Source: Cladorrhinum sp. PSN259 (Eukaryota; Ascomycota; Sordariomycetes; Sordariales; Podosporaceae). Taken from it: 64,000 nt of DNA. The stretch is taken from positions 1,178,001 through 1,242,000 of the forward strand of contig MU867061.1 in the NCBI GenBank assembly GCA_033725935.1, written 5' to 3'. The position numbers and the translations under genes are program-made. The notes under the pieces are model-generated. The model had not been told where the DNA came from. It made no database searches and saw nothing but the letters and a program-made list of their open reading frames with translations. Below, one piece after another: positions 57,035-64,000 of the stretch. Each line of letters starts with the position of its first letter. Position 1 is the first letter of the stretch.

Positions 57035-58209
57035 ATGGGAAAACAGGAAAAGACCAAAATCAAGAAACCCGCTTCATCGATTCGCGTGCTGGATGAAGAC
57101 GGGGATCTCCTCCTCCGCGTCGGTTCCGCTGAAGGGACAAATGGGGAGCAGCAGGACTTCAAAGTCTGCGCAGCCGCCCTGAGGCGATCCTCTCCGGTCT
57201 TCAAAGCAATGCTGTTTGGACCTTGGGCCGAAGCTAAGCCTGCCGATGATGATGGAGTCTCGGAATGGATTGTCGCCCTTCCCGAAGATGAGCCCGAATC
57301 ACTCGAGATCCTTCTCCACCTCCTGCACGGCAAATTCGACTTACCGAACGTACTACACAAGATAGACATGACTGCCGAGCTCCTTTATGGGATTTTCGTC
57401 GTTGCTGACAAGTACGACCTCACCCGTCTCATCGGGCCTTGGGCGATAAAGTGGAGCGAGTCGGTAAAGTTAGTCCGAGCCATCGATACAGTCTACATGA
57501 CACATGTATTCTGGGAGATGGGTGACGAAGGGAGATTTTCCTCCTCTATCAACCTCCTAAGTAATAGCTGCCGCGTTAACGAGACAGGCCAGCTATTCTA
57601 TGGGACGTACACGTGTACGCTTGATCCGCGCACATTAAACGCCAAGTTGACCTACCAGCTAGAGGATGAGGAAGTGATCTCGGACTGGACGAATCTGGGG
57701 CCTCCGGATCTGCTTGGTATGTGATGGGAGCTGGCAAGTCAGCAAAGCTTTTCAACGAATATTGGGCTGACTATGATTGCTTAGAGGTCATTGCAAACAT
57801 GCGTCTTACCGGGATTCAACTACCTATTGCTGTCTTTGACGTCGAAATCATACAGCGTACTGTACAGAGCAACATCTGCAACTGTCTGGATGGAACTCTG
57901 TGTAATCTTATGGTGCTGGGAGGGCTGCTGGGAGGGCTCCTCGCAAGCAGAGGCCCCTCGCAACTCCCACAGAAAGCAAGCCAGGTGTTCGATAGCACAG
58001 GTGGCCTCTTCGAACAACTTCAGATCATCGTAAATTCTTTACCGGAGTTTCCAGCTGGCAATCACTGTGAGAGTTGCCTACCCGGTCCACGTTTGAACCA
58101 GTTTAGGGATAAACTCTTCCTAGCGGGGGTGGGTCGGTTTTACCCTTTCCATCTCATATCGGAGTGGAAGACAACTATGGCCGAGAAAAGGGAGAGGCTG
58201 GGGCTGTGA
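57035..58209 (+). CDS. BTB/POZ-like fungal protein, copy 1
   Basis: Two exons, 57,035-57,716 and 57,785-58,209, joined over a 68-nt intron (GTATGT, GCTGAC branch, CTTAG), give 368 residues. The N-terminal 150 residues follow the fungal BTB-like pattern: LDEDGDLLLRVGS, KVCAAALRRSSPVFKAMLFGPWAE, WIVALPEDEPESLEILLHLLHGKF, ADKYDLTRLIGPWA. The C-terminal half has helical segments and a cysteine cluster (SNICNCLDGTLC). The same arrangement occurs in the gene at 59,735-60,917. BTB folds mediate dimerisation or Cullin-3 binding; the role of this fungal group is unknown. Confidence 0.85.
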
Positions 58210-59734
58210 GACATGGATTGGTAGAAGTACAGGGTGGCCGGAGGGGCGATATTGATGGATGTGAAGTCGGCCTCCGTACGTGTAATTCGTAGTTTTGATT
58301 TGCACCTGAAATGCACATGAACTCTGCACTACTTTCAATCCCGATAATCTAGACGTTTGTGAATACAGGGTTGGAGGGAATCTAGATCGCCATATGTTTT
58401 GCCAAGCATGCTTTCCAGCCGCGCCTTGCGGCCTTGTGATGTCTCGTCAATCGTGAGGAGCGTTGTCTCTGAGCCAATGTTCTTTGGGCTAAGCATCCAG
58501 TGGAAAACTGTAATTTGACACCCGGTAAACGTCTTCTTCCGCTTGTCCTTGTTTCCTCCCTCTTGTCGTAACGCCTACATCGGTTGGGTCTTCCTCGATT
58601 GTGCCATCCTCGATTGTGCCGTCTTCGAACGAGAAGAAAGTTGTGGTCATTACCCAGGAGTTCGAAGGCCAAAAAACCCTCACTTTGGCGTTCTCAATCG
58701 AGAAAGGATACTTCATAGGGTTCACAACTCCGTAACCGTTGTTAGAAGGCGATGTACTTAGAGCGTCAAGTTGGTTCGGCGCTGTATGTCCCCTTGCCAG
58801 GGAAAGTAGCCAGTCGCTTATGCCAATCTCAGCTTCTGGGCTGATTCCGGCCGTGGTTCTTGTCTGAATTTTTTTTTTTTTCTTTCGCGTGAGGGTTGTT
58901 TGCAAAGTATGGGGGGGAAGGCAACGAAGGCTAGCTCAGAATAGTGGATATTTGATGTGTTGGATGTATTGGATGTGGAAGAGGGAGAAGTAGGTAGGTA
59001 GGCTAGTTCTGAGAAGGTACTGCAGTGGGGAAAAGGTGGGTTGTGGCCAAGGACATATACTGCAACAAGAAACTTTGGGTTTGAAAGGTAGATTCTTATC
59101 TATACTCTCAGTAAGGGGTTTTTTGGTATCACGTAGCCAGGACTTGAGCACGTGGTATGGAAGAAGGAATTACTAGTGCAGATCGGGATATCCAGCATAC
59201 ATAGAAACTCGAAAGGAGTCGAGATTGACTTAACAGAGGGCGAATAGTCGTAGAAACAAGTTAAATAGGCATAGAAAAGGAGTAAATTAGGCGTGTATTT
59301 TCAATTCTTGTACCTTCTTATAATCATTTTAAGGTGTAGGTATATGGCTGTATTCTGGGACTCTGGTGGTGGTTTTGCACGAGTAACCCCCTTCCACCTC
59401 ATCTTGGGTCGGTTAAAACTGGAATCACGACATCGGCGCACATTCTGAAAGCTTGTCACTAGTACGTAGCTTGCCAGCCCAGATATGCCAGGACATAAAG
59501 ATGTTAACTTGTCGCCGGGTGGAGAAAGGGGGATGAATGACTTTGCTTTGTCTCTTATACATTTGTTTCTGAGATCTTTGTCTGATTGTTTGCTAGCTTC
59601 AAATCATTGCTCTTAGTTTCATAGGAACAAAAGCATAGATCGCAGTCAAGTATGTGTGGATAGTGTTGAAGTGGCCTCTACCAGTCTACCATCCCTAGCC
59701 GCTTCCCAACCCCTCTGTAAGTACAGAGGGTTGA
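58210..59734. other. convergent intergenic region with a dispersed repeat copy
   Basis: Between the two BTB-like genes. A minus-strand frame at 58,489-58,905 has a passable composition, including a doubled EDGTI peptide, but no homology I recognise. The second copy of the short dispersed repeat is at 59,180-59,300. Confidence 0.5.
59180..59300. repeat. degenerate short repeat, copy 2
   Basis: GCAGATCGGGATATCCAGCA and the following CAAGTTAAATAGGCATAGAA correspond to GCAGGTCTGGATATCTAGCA and GAAGCTAAACAGGCGTAGAA at 11,690-11,800 in the same order and orientation. Confidence 0.6.
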
Positions 59735-60917
59735 TTAAAGAATATGCCACTCCCGATCCAGACGTTGTCCATTCTGGCTAATCTTTTCCAGCTCTTCCTC
59801 GGTCAGGAAGCTGGCATAGCACTGCTTCTCGAGTTCGGCAACGAGCATGTTGAGCCCCACGTTCGGTGAACAGCCCTCATGACTAGGAGCAACAGGGCAT
59901 TGGCCGAAGAGGTGTCTCATTCTTCTCACCAGTTGGTTGGGACTCGTGGGGTTGGGCAGCCCCGGGCGACGGTCTGGCCGCAGGATATACGGATCGGCCT
60001 CGAGCCCTGACTTGATTGCTTGATGAATGGCCTTCATACATCGCACCTCGGCTTCATCGGGGCCCCATCCGATAAGGTAGCGCGGGGGACGGTAGGTGTC
60101 TGAAACCTTTCTGACGTCGAGTTCGGTGCGCATGTGGTGAGACAGCTCGTCATTGATTTGGTTTCGGGTTCTTCTGATGCGGTCTGTACGGGGTTCCCAT
60201 TCTCGTTAGTTTGGCCATTGCTAAGAAGATTGTTTTAAAGTGTAGTTACTCACCCGACCAATCTGCTGTATTGTATTGGGCATAGGAGCGCCTTGATGAA
60301 CTCTGCGCATTCTCATTGCCGGATGAAGAATCTGGATCTGCATCAACAGGGGTTAGAAGTACCTCACCTTCATCATCAAGCCAGTAGGGCTTTCTGGCCT
60401 CCTCGTTGAGTCTGGCGTCAAAAACCAGTGCTACGGCAGCGTACCGGATAACAGCGGCCTCACCAAGCTCCCAGGCGACAAAGATCAGCTGAAAGGCAAT
60501 AGACGCGTTGTCGATCATGGTGGAAGGGATGCTGAGCCAAACTTTTGCCCAAGGGCCCAGTAGGTGAGTCAGACCATACTTGCGACAAACCAAGACCAAG
60601 CGGTAGAGGGCCGGTGTCTTGATATAGACGGGAAGGAGGTGAAATTGTCTGTGGATGATGTTCATGGCAAGTTCCATGCCTGTGGGGTCATCGTCTGGCA
60701 TGTGGATTGTCCAATGAATGCCCTCCCTCAGTGTTCGACCTTTGGGGTTGTCGGATAGCAGCTGCTGGAGGGCCTCTGAAGCGTTACCGACTGTTCTCGA
60801 TTGCACTCTGAACATGAGGCGACGAACATCCTTTGGACCGACCACGAGCTGGAGGTTCCAGTTCGGAACCATGGTACGCCGGTTTTGGATATACTGGTCG
60901 TCGCTATTGGGGTCCAT
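59735..60917 (-). CDS. BTB/POZ-like fungal protein, copy 2
   Basis: Two exons on the minus strand, 60,917-60,254 and 60,183-59,735, joined over a 70-nt intron (GTGAGT...TACAG), give 370 residues. The frame is open to 60,983, but the ATG at 60,917 (MDPNSDDQYIQ) is preferred. The block WTIHMPDDDPTGMELAMNIIHRQF and then CRKYGLTHLLGPWAKVWLS match the equivalent parts of copy 1, showing the two belong to one family though they are not close copies. The second exon holds a conserved-looking GWGPDEAEVRCMKAIHQAI and two cysteines. They are tail to tail, 1.5 kb apart. Function unknown. Confidence 0.82.
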
Positions 60918-61822
60918 CTTGACTCGATGTGGTGCATGGAGAGCGATTAGTTGGGTTGATTTGTCACAAACTCGTTGAGGCAAGTAGGAAAGTGGTGCAG
61001 TGGTCGAGACATTCCGTAGAAATTCACGGACTACTTTTTACTGTGAGGTTTTCTATTCGCCGGCGACATCCTAATTGTAGTGCTCGGCAGTATTTTGCGG
61101 GGCATTTTCAATAAGAAACGGTGCTGAATTCACTCCAACTACACGCACCATAATGCCAGGTGAACAAACGAACATCAGCCTACTGATAAAGCAAGAGCAA
61201 ACAGATTCCTCATATTGTAGCTCGATTGTCATCGACACGGGCGTGACCAGGTGGGCTCTTCCATACCAGATGGAATAGATATCAACGCTAAAATGAGAAC
61301 AAGGCCAGACAGAGAGGCTGATTTTAAATACCCATTGATGAATAGAAAGATATGTGCAAGTAGTTGTGGGACAGGCATTCAATCATCAATGAGAAGATGC
61401 ATCACATGCAAAAATCAGTGTATTATGTATTGTGTACATCGTGAATTGAGTGGAGCCGAGACGTTGGTGTTCTTGTGAACTTCAGCCATGACGTCACAAT
61501 CAGGAATGTGGAGGGGGGCACGTGGGGCATTTCGGATCCGCCCGCAACCCTGGACCTGTCGAACAGCAATGAACGAATCAACTGCCCTGGATAAATCCGC
61601 TTCTTCCTCGTTCCAGAAGTTCTTGCAGGGTCTCGTCCCGTCTGCAGGGATACGGAAACACCAACTTTCACAATCCTCGCTTTTTTTTTTTTTTTTTTTT
61701 TTTTTTTGCGTTTTTTTTTTTCACATCGCCGGGGTCTTGGGTTTATGAAAGCCCGTTCATGTTTCGTTTCTCTCTCGACATGGCCATAATCTTCTTCAAC
61801 TGTTTGACATTTTTTGGACATC
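60918..61822. other. gene-free stretch with poly-T tracts
   Basis: Divergent region between BTB-like copy 2 and the secreted protein gene. It contains T27, GCG and T11 at 61,681-61,721, about 100 bases before the next start codon. No gene supported. Confidence 0.55.
61681..61721. repeat. poly-T tracts (T27 and T11)
   Basis: Directly visible; may act as a nucleosome-excluding promoter element of the following gene, by analogy with other poly(dA:dT) promoters. Confidence 0.85.
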
Positions 61823-64000
61823 ATGTCGCTAGCGGATATTTCTCTCGCGGGATTTGCAGTCGGGCTCCTAAGCCTGACCCCGCCTGTGGCTGGATTTGGG
61901 ACGATCAATGAACCCGTGGTCCTCGGGCAACACAATGAACACGAAATGGTAACCCGTTTGGCTTTTCAGTGTCCCAGTGGTCAAAAGTCGGATGGCATAT
62001 GCTTTGAGCCTCGCTCTCTTGACCAACTCGCTGGGTACCACAGAGATGTTATGGGTTTGCCTCTCCCTGGTGCCGGCTTCAACGGTGCAGTCGGTGCTCC
62101 AGATACCCTTGATCCCGTCCCCGAAGGACCGGAGGCGCATTGCGACGATGCCGATTTTGTCGACATCCCGGGATATCCACAATCTCGGGAAGAAGCGACA
62201 GCCAACCTGCAAGTTTGCGTCGATCATATGCGCGCGCGTTTCCGCCAGGCATGGGTTTCCGCAGAGGGGTTGGTTGATGAGAGAAACCGGATTCGTTTAG
62301 GAGGGGTTGAGCTAGTGAATGCGTTTGGCGGCGATTGCAGATTTGCGTTCCCTTCATTACAGATCAACGTACTTGCTCGGCCAAAATGCAGCACTCTAGA
62401 GGGGTTCGGACGAGCTTTGCATGGCGTGCAAGACTTTTACTCCCACAGCAACTGGGCGGACCAGACAGATACCAGCAAGCCAATCAGTGCATCGAATCCA
62501 CCAGGCCTGGCTATGAACGATACTGCACCCTTTCTGAACTTGCGAGCCACCGGACCAATACCCGCCGAGCAAATCCCACGGAATCTCACAACCGGATGTT
62601 TTGCCATCCCCGACAGCACCCCAGGGACAGGCAACTGCGCGGGCCGTGTCACACATCACACCATCAACAAGGACCACGGCGTCATCAATTTGGATGCAAC
62701 CTTTGGCGAAGTAGGAGTCTTTTCTCTTCGCGCTGCTGTTATACCGGCCAACTTCCACAATGCAGTCATGGCAGCTGTGCAAGCTTCGCGGGAGGCATGG
62801 GAAAACCTTCGAGACGAACTTCGGCATCGGTATGGAAAGACTGCTGGAAACCTAATGATCTGCGCCTTGGCCAGAGACGACCCCATCAAGGATTGTCGCA
62901 CTCGGACAGTGGCCATTGCACTGGACAAGTCGAGGCTGAGTGTCGATTCTGGCACCGTGGAGCTGCAACAAGGGCTTGCCAAGGAACTCAATTCGAGATT
63001 GACAAGACACGGTCTGGACAGGGTCGAGGTCATCGAGTTTGCTGCATCTCCTCGTGTCGTCTATACAATGGGATACCCCGAATCTGCCGTCTTTGAGGGT
63101 TCAGAGGTGACTGGCCGAACAAACATCGGCCAAGCGCTGGAACTGGCGATCAACGATACCATCGCAGCGCAACCCGAGACCTACACGGACCGAGGGGCTG
63201 TCGTGATTTTCACGGCCGGCGCTGAGATAAACAACAACGTCGACGAAATGCAAACTCTAGCGCAACATCTCCTTCTGCAGGTCGACCGCGCAGCACAAGA
63301 AGGCATCCGAGTCCACTACGCATGCATCAACCGGCCATCATCCTCTGAAACCCATCAGTCCTTCCACGAATGCTCCCCAGGAAGTCAGGGTCTCGTCCCC
63401 TCAATACTCAAAACCGGCGGAACCTTTGCTTTCGTAAACCCCACGTCCCCAAGAATCACATCAGACTTCATCAACCTCATCACCCACCGCGGTCTAGCGT
63501 GGACAGACGAGTACCTCCCCGATACAACTCGGATATACCCCGGCATATACCTCGCTGTCCTTCTCGACTCAGAAAAACCCACCAAATCGCTATTCTACCC
63601 GGCCTCAGCTGGCGAGACTCTCAACTTTACCATCCAAGACCGCTCACTAGAAGGCCAAGGACTGGGCGGTGGTTGTTTTTCCATAACCCTGCATGAAGAG
63701 AAAGAAGACATCAAAATAGCCACATACACCAGCTGCGGGACTGAGCCATTAAACCTTGTATATGAAGCAACAAAGGACATCGATATCAAAGTTGTAGCCG
63801 AGTTAGGAGAGGTATATGGACACCCTGCAGGTCAATTAAACGCCCAAGTCACACAGGATCAAGCGGAGAGTTGGGAACCAGACATCGTGTTCACCATCGA
63901 GTTGGTGACTAACATGCCGACAAAGGACGAGCACATCACAGACACGACGAGCAGCATTGTGAGCGACTGGGCAGAGGCAACCATTAACGGGACTGTGGTG
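61823..64000 (+). CDS. secreted protein with HET-C/zinc-phospholipase-like motifs and vWA-like region (partial)
   Basis: From the ATG at 61,823 the frame stays open to the window edge: 726 codons without a stop, so the gene is truncated on the right. A hydrophobic signal peptide (ISLAGFAVGLLSLTPPVAG) leads into FGTINEP. The first half has histidine motifs, HNEHEMVTR near residue 43 and LHGVQDFYSHSNWAD near 205. They resemble the metal-binding parts of HET-C and related zinc-phospholipase C/nuclease-like folds. Later, from about 365, ALDKSRLS, GRTNIGQALELAI and VVIFTAGAE occur in the order of a von Willebrand A domain; the MIDAS Asp-x-Ser-x-Ser is imperfect (Asp-Lys-Ser-Arg-Leu-Ser) and the usual third aspartate is Ala. 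Several cysteines suggest disulfides. No experimentally known family can be named with confidence. Confidence 0.8.
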   Translation, partial: MSLADISLAGFAVGLLSLTPPVAGFGTINEPVVLGQHNEHEMVTRLAFQCPSGQKSDGICFEPRSLDQLAGYHRDVMGLPLPGAGFNGAVGAPDTLDPVPEGPEAHCDDADFVDIPGYPQSREEATANLQVCVDHMRARFRQAWVSAEGLVDERNRIRLGGVELVNAFGGDCRFAFPSLQINVLARPKCSTLEGFGRALHGVQDFYSHSNWADQTDTSKPISASNPPGLAMNDTAPFLNLRATGPIPAEQIPRNLTTGCFAIPDSTPGTGNCAGRVTHHTINKDHGVINLDATFGEVGVFSLRAAVIPANFHNAVMAAVQASREAWENLRDELRHRYGKTAGNLMICALARDDPIKDCRTRTVAIALDKSRLSVDSGTVELQQGLAKELNSRLTRHGLDRVEVIEFAASPRVVYTMGYPESAVFEGSEVTGRTNIGQALELAINDTIAAQPETYTDRGAVVIFTAGAEINNNVDEMQTLAQHLLLQVDRAAQEGIRVHYACINRPSSSETHQSFHECSPGSQGLVPSILKTGGTFAFVNPTSPRITSDFINLITHRGLAWTDEYLPDTTRIYPGIYLAVLLDSEKPTKSLFYPASAGETLNFTIQDRSLEGQGLGGGCFSITLHEEKEDIKIATYTSCGTEPLNLVYEATKDIDIKVVAELGEVYGHPAGQLNAQVTQDQAESWEPDIVFTIELVTNMPTKDEHITDTTSSIVSDWAEATINGTVV

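Noticed and set aside
58489..58905. 138-codon minus frame with doubled EDGTI peptide
   Set aside because: Starts in a poly-K run produced by a poly-T tract; no recognisable domain. Could still be a small gene but evidence is too thin.

Overview
The window is nuclear DNA of a filamentous ascomycete, most likely a Sordariomycete close to the Sordariales. Genes carry short (50-140 nt) GT-AG introns. The gene set fits that group: an AA9 copper monooxygenase, a GH18 chitinase, an intradiol dioxygenase, HET and NACHT-ankyrin proteins, a DUF7580-like/phosphorylase-type immune protein, mucin-like membrane sensors and fungal BTB-like proteins. Exon joins below were worked out by hand from splice signals and frame; every multi-exon model given as complete sums to a multiple of three.

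Layout. 1-5.2 kb: a possible tail exon of a small membrane protein, then the vitamin B6 pair PDX1 (-) and PDX2 (+), divergently arranged, then a small multi-pass membrane protein (-). 6.4-9.7 kb: a FAR1-type DNA-binding protein and a mucin-like membrane sensor, both (-). 9.7-12.5 kb: gene-poor, with a Ty3/gypsy-like reverse transcriptase relic and a degenerate short repeat. 12.5-13.8 kb: secreted intradiol dioxygenase (-). 15.2-17.6 kb: an F-box gene (+) and, inverted beside it, a decayed fragment of a paralogue. 18-27.4 kb: an accessory block flanked by two diverged direct copies of one sequence. It holds a divergent pair: a C2H2-TPR-CHAT protein whose two catalytic residues are replaced, and a DUF7580-like protein fused to a purine nucleoside phosphorylase-type domain.

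29.5-48.2 kb is mostly housekeeping and secreted enzymes: a single-pass membrane protein, a small conserved hypothetical, a mitochondrial-type protein with seven RSHEPDGKY-type repeats, Listerin (LTN1/RKR1, ribosome-associated quality control), an AA9 LPMO, a GH18 chitinase and a DUF924 protein. A proline iminopeptidase-like hydrolase follows (48.3-49.2 kb). 50.4-55.7 kb: a HET-domain pseudogene beside an intact STAND/NLR protein (Helo-like N-terminus, NACHT, ankyrin repeats) whose P-loop lies on a 25-nt microexon. 57-61 kb: two BTB-like genes tail to tail. 61.8 kb to the end: a secreted protein with HET-C/zinc-phospholipase-like histidine motifs and a vWA-like region, cut off by the window edge.

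The common thread of the accessory parts (18-27, 50-56 and perhaps 62-64 kb) is fungal innate immunity or allorecognition: NLR, CHAT, phosphorylase-type and HET modules, some intact and some decayed.
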